Below, in pieces: positions 18,299 to 26,590 of a DNA stretch of 59,542 bases. The first letter of the stretch is position 1, and every line of letters starts with the position of its first letter. The stretch comes from an uncultured bacterium. Lineage in GTDB: Bacteria; Verrucomicrobiota; Verrucomicrobiia; Verrucomicrobiales; V1-33. Both the position numbers and the translations under genes were made by a program. Under the pieces are notes generated by a model. It did not search any database and was not told the origin of the DNA. It saw nothing but the letters and a program-made list of their open reading frames with translations. The DNA is taken from contig CAJBME010000168.1 of the NCBI GenBank assembly GCA_903954065.1, forward strand, positions 1-59,542, read 5' to 3'.

Positions 18299-18392
18299 GA
18301 AGTCGTCCTCTGTCATGCACCTCCCCGGCCGTGGAAGCAAGTGATTCACCCGGGTTGCGTGATGACGGCATCGGTTTACGGTTGGGATCCCA

Positions 18393-19682
18393 ATGATGAA
18401 ACTCATTAACGCCACCACTCGCGCCGGTCTGGGTGCGCTGAAAAAACTCAATCGCCGAGCCGAGCCGGAAACGAGCACGCGTGAGACGGTGGCTACCGTA
18501 TTGGCGGACATCAGAGAGCGGGGAGATGTGGCGGTCATTGAGTACACCCGTCAATTTGACCGCGCGGAGTTGTCTCCGGCCACACTCGGGATTCCGGCGG
18601 CGGCGTTGGCGGCGGCTTGGAAGGAATTGCCTGCGGCCACCAAGCGCGTGCTGCAGGCGTCTCACCGGAATGTGGCGGCTTTTGCGCGCGCGGGGCTGCG
18701 CAAGTCGTGGTCGCGGCGCAATGAGCAGGGGGCCCGGGTGGGCGAGATTTACCAAGGGTTTGACCGGGTCGGGCTTTATGTGCCGGGGGGGACGGCCCCA
18801 CTGGTCAGTACGGCCATCATGACCGTGACGCTGGCCAAAATGGCTGGGTGTCGCGAAATCGTGGTGACCACGCCGTGTGGTTCCGATGGCTCGGTCAATC
18901 CCTCCTTGCTGGCGGCTCTGCATCTGGCTGGGGCCACGGAAGTCTGGCGCATCGGCGGCATCCAAGCGATCGGGGCGCTGGCGTATGGCACTCAGTCGAT
19001 CCGGCCGGTGGCTAAAATCTTCGGCCCTGGCAACAAATTTGTTATTGAGGCCAAGCGGCAAGTCTTTGGTTTAGTGGCGGTTGACCAGCTTCCGGGTCCG
19101 AGCGAGGTCATGGTACTTGCCGATGACACCGGGCATCCAGCGTGGATTGCAGCTGATCTGGTAGCGCAGGCTGAGCATGGTCATGGCAGCCAGGCGGTGC
19201 TGGTCACGCCCTCGCGGGATCTGGCGGATGCGGTGGCGAGGGAAGTTGCCGTTCAGCTGAAATCGCTTTCCCGTCAGGAGAGCTTGGCGCAGGCGTTGAA
19301 GACGGGCGGATTTATCGTGTTGGCGGCGGACATGGCGCAGGCCATTACCATCGCCAATGATTACGCCTCGGAACACCTGAGTTTGATTGTCAAAGACACA
19401 CGTTCTGTGGTGCGTCAGATTACCACCGCCGGTGCTATCTTCATCGGCAATCACTCGCCCGTCGCCGTGGGCGACTACCTCGCCGGCCCGAGCCATACCT
19501 TGCCCACCGGTGGCGCTGGCAAATCATTTGCCGGTCTGACCGTCGATCAATTTCAGCGCCGCACCAGCGTGGTCCAGCTCGATGCCGCCGCCATCCGGAA
19601 ATCTGCTCCGCTGGTCAAGGTGCTCTCGGATCTGGAAGGATTGGATGCGCATGGACGCAGCGCGATGATTCGTCTGGAGTGA
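18393..19682 (+). CDS. hisD: Histidinol dehydrogenase
   Basis: The 429-residue cytoplasmic zinc enzyme oxidises L-histidinol to histidine with two NAD+, the last two steps of histidine synthesis. Recognisable parts are the N-terminal GVAVIEYT-like segment, YVPGG, GPGNKFV, the metal-ligand stretch AQAEHGHGSQ, SEHLSL and GPSHTLPTGG. Length is typical. Two adjacent ATG codons (18393, 18396) could serve as start. It is divergent from the LPS fusion gene and isolated from other his genes. Confidence 0.96.
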   Translation: MMKLINATTRAGLGALKKLNRRAEPETSTRETVATVLADIRERGDVAVIEYTRQFDRAELSPATLGIPAAALAAAWKELPAATKRVLQASHRNVAAFARAGLRKSWSRRNEQGARVGEIYQGFDRVGLYVPGGTAPLVSTAIMTVTLAKMAGCREIVVTTPCGSDGSVNPSLLAALHLAGATEVWRIGGIQAIGALAYGTQSIRPVAKIFGPGNKFVIEAKRQVFGLVAVDQLPGPSEVMVLADDTGHPAWIAADLVAQAEHGHGSQAVLVTPSRDLADAVAREVAVQLKSLSRQESLAQALKTGGFIVLAADMAQAITIANDYASEHLSLIVKDTRSVVRQITTAGAIFIGNHSPVAVGDYLAGPSHTLPTGGAGKSFAGLTVDQFQRRTSVVQLDAAAIRKSAPLVKVLSDLEGLDAHGRSAMIRLE

Positions 19683-19720
19683 TCGTGGCACCAGCGCCGA
19701 GCTGAAATCCACAAAGAGCC

Positions 19721-19852
19721 TTAGCAGGCGTTGCGGTTGCCGAACCATTGGCGGAGAGCGAGATGTGTTGGTACGTAGGCGAGAGTCAGGAGGGCGATCA
19801 TCCAGACGACGAGATAACGCGGCGGCAACGCGGGTGCTGATTTACTTGCCAA
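19721..19852 (-). CDS. Possible small membrane protein
   Basis: A 43-codon frame from a TTG at 19852 encodes a short basic N-terminus, one hydrophobic helix (RYLVVWMIALLTLAYV) and a basic C-terminus ending in Cys. It lies between hisD and the Gfo/Idh/MocA gene on the opposite strand. No Shine-Dalgarno is visible and the start is uncertain. This may be chance. Confidence 0.2.
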   Translation of the reverse strand: MASKSAPALPPRYLVVWMIALLTLAYVPTHLALRQWFGNRNAC

Positions 19853-19938
19853 GCGAAGCGTGATCAGGCAGGATCTGTGACAAGCGGGAGGCACGGGTGT
19901 CGCCCGGTTTAAATCTATCCCCACAACCCATTCCTTTG

Positions 19939-21291
19939 ATGAAGCGCCGCTCATTTCTATCCACCTCTGCGGTGGCCACATTTGGATTTCAGTTTGTTCC
20001 GGCGCATGTGGTCCGGGCCCAGGAGGGGGCGAAAACGCCAAACAACAAAGTGCGTTTGGCGGTTATTGGCTGCGGTGGGCAGGGCGGGGCGGATCTTGGC
20101 GGCATGGCTGATGAAGACATTGTTGCGCTGTGTGATGTGGACGACCGCCGTGCGGCGGACAGTTTTGGCAAATTCCCCAAGGCCCGGCGTTTCAAAGATT
20201 TTCGCAAGATGTTTGATGCGATGTCGAATGACATTGATGCGGTGTTGGTGGCGACGCCGGATCACACGCATGCCGTGGCCACGTTGGCGGCCATCGGACA
20301 TGGCAAGCATGTGTATTGTGAAAAACCTTTGGCACATTCGATTGGCGAAGTGCGGGCCATGAGGAAAGCGGCGTTAGAAAAAAATGTGATCACGCAGGTC
20401 GGTAATCAGGGGCATTCTTCGGAGAGCATCCGGGTATTTTGCGAGATGGTATGGTCGGGTGCGATCGGGAAAGTTTCCGAAATTCACGCTGGGTGTGATG
20501 CGTTCAAGGATGTGTATTGTCAGACCCGCCATCAACAGATGCTGCAAACGGAGAAACCTCCGGTGCCGTCTGAGCTGGACTGGGATCTCTGGCTGGGGCC
20601 GCTGACGGACCGGCCATACCATTCGGCATATCTTCCCTTCAACTGGCGTGGATTTTCCGCGTTCGGCAGCGGCTGCATCGGTGACTGGGTGTGTCACGTG
20701 CTCGATCCCTCGTTCTGGGCGCTGGACCTCGGCCTACCCACCGCCATCACTGCCGAGACCAAGGGATATGACCCGAAGAAGCACGCGGAATTCTACCCGC
20801 AGGGCGCACGGATCACGTTTGAATTTCCAGCCAAGGGAGATCGCGGTCCAGTCAAAATCATCTGGCATGATGGCGATTTCTCCATTCCGCAGCCGGAAGA
20901 ACTCACGAAGGAAAATCGCACAGTGATCGGCAATGGCGCCGTCGTCATTGGGGACCAAGGCAAAATCATGCACGGATCGCACGGCGCCGGCGGCTGCCGC
21001 CTCATCCCCGAGGCCCGCATGAAAGACTTTAAAATGCCCGAAAAATCGATCGCACGAGTGAAGGGTGGACACCATCAAAACGATTGGCTCGATGCAATTC
21101 GCGCCAATCGGCAGGCCGGCTCAAACTTTGAATACGGCGGCGCCCTCAGCGAGATCGGGCTGCTCGGTATGATCGCCATTCGACGCTCCGGGACCCGGCT
21201 GGAATGGGACGCTGAGCAGATGAAATTCACCAATGACGACGAGGCCAATCAATTCATCACTCCCACTTTCCGGCAGGGGTGGTCGATCTAA
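19939..21291 (+). CDS. Exported Gfo/Idh/MocA-family oxidoreductase
   Basis: The 450-residue protein begins with a twin-arginine signal (KRRSFLS, then a hydrophobic stretch to AQE near 30), predicting export in folded form with its NAD(P) cofactor. The Rossmann domain follows (about 38-165: RLAVIGCGGQG, ATPDHTHA, CEKPLAH), with EKP carrying the usual Lys. The substrate domain ends near 450. Such exported members are abundant in Planctomycetota and Verrucomicrobiota and are linked to carbohydrate breakdown; the substrate is unknown here. I chose the start at 19939 because it gives a clean signal peptide; a longer frame starts at 19897. The 3' end overlaps the convergent hydrolase gene by 4 nt. 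Confidence 0.9.
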   Translation: MKRRSFLSTSAVATFGFQFVPAHVVRAQEGAKTPNNKVRLAVIGCGGQGGADLGGMADEDIVALCDVDDRRAADSFGKFPKARRFKDFRKMFDAMSNDIDAVLVATPDHTHAVATLAAIGHGKHVYCEKPLAHSIGEVRAMRKAALEKNVITQVGNQGHSSESIRVFCEMVWSGAIGKVSEIHAGCDAFKDVYCQTRHQQMLQTEKPPVPSELDWDLWLGPLTDRPYHSAYLPFNWRGFSAFGSGCIGDWVCHVLDPSFWALDLGLPTAITAETKGYDPKKHAEFYPQGARITFEFPAKGDRGPVKIIWHDGDFSIPQPEELTKENRTVIGNGAVVIGDQGKIMHGSHGAGGCRLIPEARMKDFKMPEKSIARVKGGHHQNDWLDAIRANRQAGSNFEYGGALSEIGLLGMIAIRRSGTRLEWDAEQMKFTNDDEANQFITPTFRQGWSI

Positions 21292-22994
21292 CGGCCGACG
21301 ACTGATTTCACGATAAAATCCACGATCGGTGACGAATCATCGAGACCGTGCGGATGGTGGCCGACTCCGGGTTTACGAATCAGGGTGATGGGGCCGCCGA
21401 GGGCTTCGTAGCGGGAAGCGACGAGCCCGGTGTTTTCCTCCCATGGAACCACGTCGTCGGCATCGCCGAAGACATGGAGGAGCGGGACGCGATGGCGGGC
21501 GAGGGAAGCCAATGAATCGACTGGATTGCCGGCGTAGGCGAGGGCTGCGGCTTCGTCGGGGAAGTTCCACAGTTTCAGGACTAGCGCCCAATTATGAGAG
21601 TCGCCTTTCCCTTTTCCTTTCCCTCCGGGCCAGCTTTTAAAGTCGCACACGGCGGCATCGGCGTAGATGCATGAGACCTTGTCGGGATGGGCGATGGCCC
21701 AATTGAAGCAATACAGGCCGCCACGGCTGAGGCCGACGAGGGCTGGTTTCATGTGAAATCCGTAGCGGGTTGTCAGTTCGCGGTGACAGACGTCCCAGGC
21801 GGCCACGGCGGTCGGGCAGCCGAGCATGTCGCTAAGCTGCATGGAAACAACGTGAAACCCGCGATGCAACAGGGCGATATCGGGCGCGGGGCGGTGGCCG
21901 AAGAATTCGCCATGCCAGACCCATGGCTTGCCGGGTGCGGGCGTGGCGGGGGCGATGACGGTGACCGGGCGTCCGTCGATTTCAAAATCATGGCGGCGAA
22001 ATCCATTCCACTCGCTGGTTTTGCCGGGGAGATCGAGTGGGGTTGCCTTAGCCAGTCGCCGCGCTTCCTGGTCGAAAACTTCCGCTTGGGCTTCGGCTTC
22101 GGCGAGTGGCAGGCCTGGGGCGATGCCGGGCCGCAGGTGACCGGTGTGGCTGAGCCAGGCGGGGCCGAGCAGAGCCTGTTTTTTTCTGACGGCCTCGAGG
22201 ATAGCGGGGCCTTGCGGATGATCGGGGGTGCCATCGGCGGTGACCTGTAGTCCCCATGCCTTGAGAATGACGGAGGCCATGAGGGCATGGCCGCTGTCAT
22301 TGGCATGTACGCCATCCGGCGAGAAGGTGAATTCTGGCTCCGTCTGACGCCGGTCGGCGAGGGCAGCATTCATGGGGCTATGGATATCAATGACTTCCCA
22401 TCCGGCGGAGCGCTGCTTCAGCAGCCAAGTGCTATACGCGTCGAGCACTGTGTTGTAGCCTTCGTACGGCTGCGGGTAGGTCTCGAGGCCGGCGGGCAGA
22501 AGATTGGCTTTGATGGGGAGTGGATCGAAGACTGGGGGAGTGAGATGAATGATTTTGGAGCCAGTCTCGATGACGCGGTCATGGAGTTTTTGGATACCGT
22601 CTTGGAAGGCGCGGGTGCGTTCGGGGCTGAGCGGGTGGTAGATGCCATCATTCATGCCGTAGCAGGCGAGGACGAGCTGGGGGGCGGCTTTTTCGAGGAC
22701 GCGACCGAGACGTTCGTGCACGGTGGGCCGTGGGAATTGGCCTCCGGCGTGGCCGGGTTCGCTCAGGCCGGAGGAGGTTTCGCTGGCGAGGCCGAGCGGG
22801 ATAATGGTGTATTTTTCGCCTGGGTATTGCGCGATCATGGCGGCCTCGATGATCTGGATGTAGCCGCCGGCTTGAGTGATGCTGTCACCGAGAAAGACGA
22901 GGCGTTTTTCGGCGGGCGGGGCGGCGGTTGCGGCGCGCGCGCCGACCGGGGACCACAGCAGGGTGAGGCACAAGAGGACAACACATTTGAGCAT
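21288..22994 (-). CDS. Secreted SGNH hydrolase / alpha-beta hydrolase fusion
   Basis: The 568-residue protein has a signal peptide (1-22), then an SGNH/GDSL hydrolase domain (about 30-275) with Ser38 in FLGDSIT, GMNDG and the terminal DGVHAN block carrying Asp and His. The C-terminal half (about 330-568) reads as an alpha/beta hydrolase: nucleophile elbow GLSRGG, acidic FGDADDVVP and GVGHHPHG with the likely catalytic His. Two serine-hydrolase domains in one exported chain suggest removal of acyl or acetyl groups from a polysaccharide, an inference from SGNH esterases. I chose the start at 22994 because it begins the signal peptide. It is divergent from the sugar dehydrogenase gene. Confidence 0.85.
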   Translation of the reverse strand: MLKCVVLLCLTLLWSPVGARAATAAPPAEKRLVFLGDSITQAGGYIQIIEAAMIAQYPGEKYTIIPLGLASETSSGLSEPGHAGGQFPRPTVHERLGRVLEKAAPQLVLACYGMNDGIYHPLSPERTRAFQDGIQKLHDRVIETGSKIIHLTPPVFDPLPIKANLLPAGLETYPQPYEGYNTVLDAYSTWLLKQRSAGWEVIDIHSPMNAALADRRQTEPEFTFSPDGVHANDSGHALMASVILKAWGLQVTADGTPDHPQGPAILEAVRKKQALLGPAWLSHTGHLRPGIAPGLPLAEAEAQAEVFDQEARRLAKATPLDLPGKTSEWNGFRRHDFEIDGRPVTVIAPATPAPGKPWVWHGEFFGHRPAPDIALLHRGFHVVSMQLSDMLGCPTAVAAWDVCHRELTTRYGFHMKPALVGLSRGGLYCFNWAIAHPDKVSCIYADAAVCDFKSWPGGKGKGKGDSHNWALVLKLWNFPDEAAALAYAGNPVDSLASLARHRVPLLHVFGDADDVVPWEENTGLVASRYEALGGPITLIRKPGVGHHPHGLDDSSPIVDFIVKSVVGR

Positions 22995-23050
22995 GGGTGA
23001 AGTCTGATGCGGATGGCGGGGTCGACAAATGAATTTACTACGGTTACGGA

Positions 23051-23100
23051 TTACCCTGATGGGCTCGTGGATTGACCAATCCATCATCCGGTTAGGGTAA
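23051..23100. promoter_or_regulatory. Nested inverted repeat upstream of the sugar dehydrogenase
   Basis: TTACCCT at 23051-23057 pairs with AGGGTAA at 23094-23100. Inside lies a second hairpin, TGGATT-GACC-AATCCA (23068-23083). The structure ends 4 nt before the dehydrogenase ATG and lies in the divergent region shared with the hydrolase gene. It could be an operator or an RNA structure masking translation start; no regulator is identified. Confidence 0.4.
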
Positions 23101-23104
23101 CGAC

Positions 23105-25771
23105 ATGAGTATTACCGAAATGAGGGGTCGTAGAGGGGACTGGCATTTGTGCCGGCTGGCGGCTTTGGTGCTGGGCTTGGGGCCTGTGTGGCTGTCATCG
23201 CGGTCGGTGGCGCAAGATGCAGTTCCGCCTGCCGATGTGCGGTATTCGGTGGATGTACTCGCGGAAGGAATGGCGCAGCCTATTGAGCTCGAACGTGCTC
23301 CGGATGGACGTATCTTTTTTATCGAGCTGGCTGGCCGGTTGCGTCTCTGGTTGCCTGAGACCCGTGCGGTGGTGGAAGCGGGCACGGTGGAAGTCGTGAA
23401 CGAGCAGGAAAACGGACTGCTTGGGTTTGCGCTTGATCCGGCTTTTGCGGTCAACAACTGGATTTACATTTTGTATTCGCCGAAGGATTTTATTGGGCAG
23501 CGGCTGAGCCGGTTTGAGATGAAAGGCGATGTCTTGGATTTGGCCTCGGAGAAAGTGGTACTGACCTTTGGCACGCAGCGGCGCGAGTGTTGCCATCATG
23601 CGGGCAGTGTGGAGTTTGGTCCGGACGGGAATCTTTTTATTGCCACGGGCGACAACACGCATCCGCACGGTGATTCGGATGGATATGCTCCACTGGACGA
23701 ACGTCCGGGCCAAGGGCCATGGGATGCCCAGAAATCGGCGGGCAATCCGGGAGATTTGCGCGGTAAGATCTTGCGTATCCGCCCGCAGCCGGACGGGACC
23801 TACACCATTCCGGAGGGCAACCTGTTTCAGCCCGGCCAGCCCGGTACTCTACCGGAAATTTATTGCATGGGCTGCCGCAATCCGTGGCGCATGAGTGTCG
23901 ACCAAGCGACGGGCATTGTTTACTGGGGGGAAGTCGGTCCGGATGCTGGCGGTGATGGTCCACGTGGACCGCGTGGGTATGACGAAATCAACCAAGCGCG
24001 GCGGGCGGGCAATTTTGGCTGGCCGTATTTTATCGGCAACAACTTTGCTTATCACGACTACGATTACGCGACTAAAACGGCCGGGGCAGCCTTTGACCCG
24101 GCACGGCCGCGCAATGTCGGGCCGAACAATACGGGGGCTGAGGACCTGCCGCCCGCCCAGCCGGCGTTCATTTATTACCCCTATGGCGCCTCCGCGGAAT
24201 TTCCCGAAGTGGGACAAGGCGGGCGTACGGCCTGTGCCGGGCCGGTTTTTCATTACCGGCCGGAATTTGCGAGCACGCAGGGGTTTCCCTCACACTATGA
24301 CAAGTGTCTGCTGTGGTGGGACTGGGAACGTCGCATGATCAAGTGGGCCCGCATGGATGCCGATGCCAATCTGGTGGCCATTGAGCCATTCACGGCGGCG
24401 GTGCCGGTCAAACGGATGCTGGACGCTGTTTTTGGTCCGGACGGTCGATTGTATTGCATTGATTACGGCGAGACCTGGGGTGCCAATGCCAATTCCAGAT
24501 TGTTGTGTGTGTCTTACAATCATGGAAATCTGTCGCCCAAAGCGGTGGCGGCGGCTACGCCCACGCAGGGGGCGGTCCCGTTGGCGGTGACGCTGACGAG
24601 TGCGGGAACCAGCGATCCGGACGGTGAGGTGTCTTCTTTGCAGTACGAATGGCGCAGCGGCGAAACCGTGCTGGCGACGACGGCTGAGGCGAACATCACG
24701 CTGGCCACCCCGGGAGATCATGTCATCGAACTCCGGGTGACGGACGCGGGTGGGGCGACCTCGACTGCTTCCGTGCCGGTCATTGCTGGCAACACCCAGC
24801 CGGTGGTCACATTGGAGTCGCCGGCCGAGGGGGATTTCTTTACTCCGGGCCAGGCGCTCGAGTGGCGGGCCAGCGTGCGTGATGCGGAAGAAGGGGATTC
24901 CTCGGAGCTGCCTGACAGTTTCGGACCGCGGGTGCTGCTCAGTGTGACCGTCGACCGTGGCGGAGTGGAACCGGCGGGTTTGGTGTTGATGAAATCGGCT
25001 GACTGCTTCAACTGCCATGCGCCGGGGCACCGCATTATTGGCCCTTCGTTCCTCGAGATTGCTGACAAGTATCGCGGTCAAGCCGGGGCCCTTGAAGCCA
25101 GTGTGGATCGCGTGCAAAAAGGATCCAGCGGGGTTTGGGGGCCGGTGCCGATGTTGCCGCACGGCCATCACACGCGCGATCAAATCACAGAGATGGTCTC
25201 CTGGGTGTTCTCGCTGCAGGCGGGGACCGACACGCCTGTGATGCAGCGTGGTTTGAGCGGAGAGGTGCTGTTGCCGGCCGACGCGACGGGCGTGCGGTCG
25301 GTCAAAGTGGAGGCGCTTTTCACGGATGCGGGCGCGGCTCCGGCCAGTCCGTTGACCGGTCGGGCGGCGGTGGTGCTGCGCACCCGGCGGATGGAAGCCG
25401 AGTTGCATGATGCCAGCCACGGGACGCAGGCGCTGGCCGGCGGCAGTGCGAGTGGTGGGCGGTTTGTTGGGGATACGAATCACGGCCAGCATGTTCGTTT
25501 CAACTCGCTCAATCTGGCTTCGGCGTCTGCGGTAACGTGCCGGGTCGCCTCGGGCGGGCAGGGCGGGGCGGTCGAATTTCATGCGGGTGCTCCGGACGGT
25601 CCGTTGCTGGCGCGCGTTGAAGTGCCCGTCACTGGCGGGTGGGAGGCGTGGCAGGAAATCACCGCGCCGCTGAGCGAGCCCGGGGCTGGACGCACGGACG
25701 TTTTCGCTGTCTTCGTCAATCCTGGAAAGAGTGGCCTGATGAATCTCGACTGGATTCAATTCAATCCTTAA
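23105..25771 (+). CDS. Secreted sugar dehydrogenase with PKD, cytochrome c and CBM-like parts
   Basis: The 888-residue exported protein has a signal peptide to about residue 37. Residues ~45-470 form a six-bladed glucose/sorbosone-dehydrogenase propeller (GRIFFIELAGRLRLW, CCHHAGSVEFGPDGNLFIATGD, NPGDLRGKILRI, GYDEIN), the PQQ-type fold. Residues ~480-560 are a PKD domain (TSDPDGEVSSLQYEW, GDHVIELRVTD). Residues ~625-712 are a class I cytochrome c with CFNCH at 634-638 and the likely axial Met in VPMLPHGHH. The C-terminal ~140 residues resemble a CBM6-like domain. It probably oxidises a sugar outside the cytoplasm and passes electrons to its own haem. Three cysteine pairs in the propeller may form disulfides. 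Confidence 0.9.
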   Translation: MSITEMRGRRGDWHLCRLAALVLGLGPVWLSSRSVAQDAVPPADVRYSVDVLAEGMAQPIELERAPDGRIFFIELAGRLRLWLPETRAVVEAGTVEVVNEQENGLLGFALDPAFAVNNWIYILYSPKDFIGQRLSRFEMKGDVLDLASEKVVLTFGTQRRECCHHAGSVEFGPDGNLFIATGDNTHPHGDSDGYAPLDERPGQGPWDAQKSAGNPGDLRGKILRIRPQPDGTYTIPEGNLFQPGQPGTLPEIYCMGCRNPWRMSVDQATGIVYWGEVGPDAGGDGPRGPRGYDEINQARRAGNFGWPYFIGNNFAYHDYDYATKTAGAAFDPARPRNVGPNNTGAEDLPPAQPAFIYYPYGASAEFPEVGQGGRTACAGPVFHYRPEFASTQGFPSHYDKCLLWWDWERRMIKWARMDADANLVAIEPFTAAVPVKRMLDAVFGPDGRLYCIDYGETWGANANSRLLCVSYNHGNLSPKAVAAATPTQGAVPLAVTLTSAGTSDPDGEVSSLQYEWRSGETVLATTAEANITLATPGDHVIELRVTDAGGATSTASVPVIAGNTQPVVTLESPAEGDFFTPGQALEWRASVRDAEEGDSSELPDSFGPRVLLSVTVDRGGVEPAGLVLMKSADCFNCHAPGHRIIGPSFLEIADKYRGQAGALEASVDRVQKGSSGVWGPVPMLPHGHHTRDQITEMVSWVFSLQAGTDTPVMQRGLSGEVLLPADATGVRSVKVEALFTDAGAAPASPLTGRAAVVLRTRRMEAELHDASHGTQALAGGSASGGRFVGDTNHGQHVRFNSLNLASASAVTCRVASGGQGGAVEFHAGAPDGPLLARVEVPVTGGWEAWQEITAPLSEPGAGRTDVFAVFVNPGKSGLMNLDWIQFNP

Positions 25772-25808
25772 GTGGAGGAGCGGCGCCGCGTGGCGTGAGG
25801 CTGGTGGT

Positions 25809-26489
25809 CTATTTGCGGGCAAAGTCCCGCTGGCACCGCCAGTGAACGACGGCGGTGATGAGCATCGCAAGCAGCGCTCCGCCCGCGGCCAGCGCCATGT
25901 CCTTTTGCGCATCCCAAGGATCGCCCTGCGTTCCAAGATAAGCGGCCCCCAGCTCGCCGCCAAATACCCCAGCTGCTGCCCACTCGATCAGCTCGTATAG
26001 CGCAGAACTTGAAAGAGTGAGGTCAAGCGGTAGGAAAAAACTCCAAAAACCTCGCGCCGGCACTAGGTGCAGAAAGATTTCCCGGATGGGGTACGCCAAG
26101 AGAAAGCCATACAGAACATGGACCATGCGGTCAAAATGATTGCGGTCCCAGCCGAACCACTGGTTCAGCGAGTGGCCGGTCAGCGACTGCCACCATGTGT
26201 CATACGGCACCTCCGAATACGTGTAATGCGCACCCAACTGGTGCAGACATAAAAAAGAAAAAACCAGACTCCACGAAAGCATCGAAAATGGCAGTCGGCG
26301 GTAAATTACCCAGAGGACCGGGAGCGCCAGCAGGCACAGCATGTTTTCCAGCAGCCAGTCGGCGCGATGCCACGGCGCATATCCCGACCACGCCGTCACC
26401 GCGAGGAAAATACCGAATAGGACGGCGACTAGCCGCCCGTGTGGCCGATGGCTCTTGGCCTCACCGCGGGAAGGGGCTGCGTCACTCAT
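25809..26489 (-). CDS. DUF2238 (YjdF-like) integral membrane protein
   Basis: The 226-residue protein has six or so hydrophobic segments. The family-typical core includes HQLGAHYTYSEVPYD, WFGWDRNHFDRMVHVLYG and LAYPIRE, followed by an ELIEW and a GDPWDAQKDM segment. These conserved acidic and His residues in the membrane are characteristic of DUF2238. The function of the family is not established. It ends 37 nt from the convergent sugar dehydrogenase gene and stands alone. Confidence 0.88.
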   Translation of the reverse strand: MSDAAPSRGEAKSHRPHGRLVAVLFGIFLAVTAWSGYAPWHRADWLLENMLCLLALPVLWVIYRRLPFSMLSWSLVFSFLCLHQLGAHYTYSEVPYDTWWQSLTGHSLNQWFGWDRNHFDRMVHVLYGFLLAYPIREIFLHLVPARGFWSFFLPLDLTLSSSALYELIEWAAAGVFGGELGAAYLGTQGDPWDAQKDMALAAGGALLAMLITAVVHWRCQRDFARK

Positions 26490-26590
26490 GGGGTTGATTG
26501 TCGGGTAACGGACGAGTGACGGGATGCGCGCGCGGCGCCGGGGTGGGGGTGAATTCTTCCCCTTTTATGAGGCGGGCCTCTGGGTGGAGG

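Noticed and set aside
24290..25963. 557-codon minus-strand frame opposite the sugar dehydrogenase
   Set aside because: Antisense shadow; Arg/His-rich with no motif.
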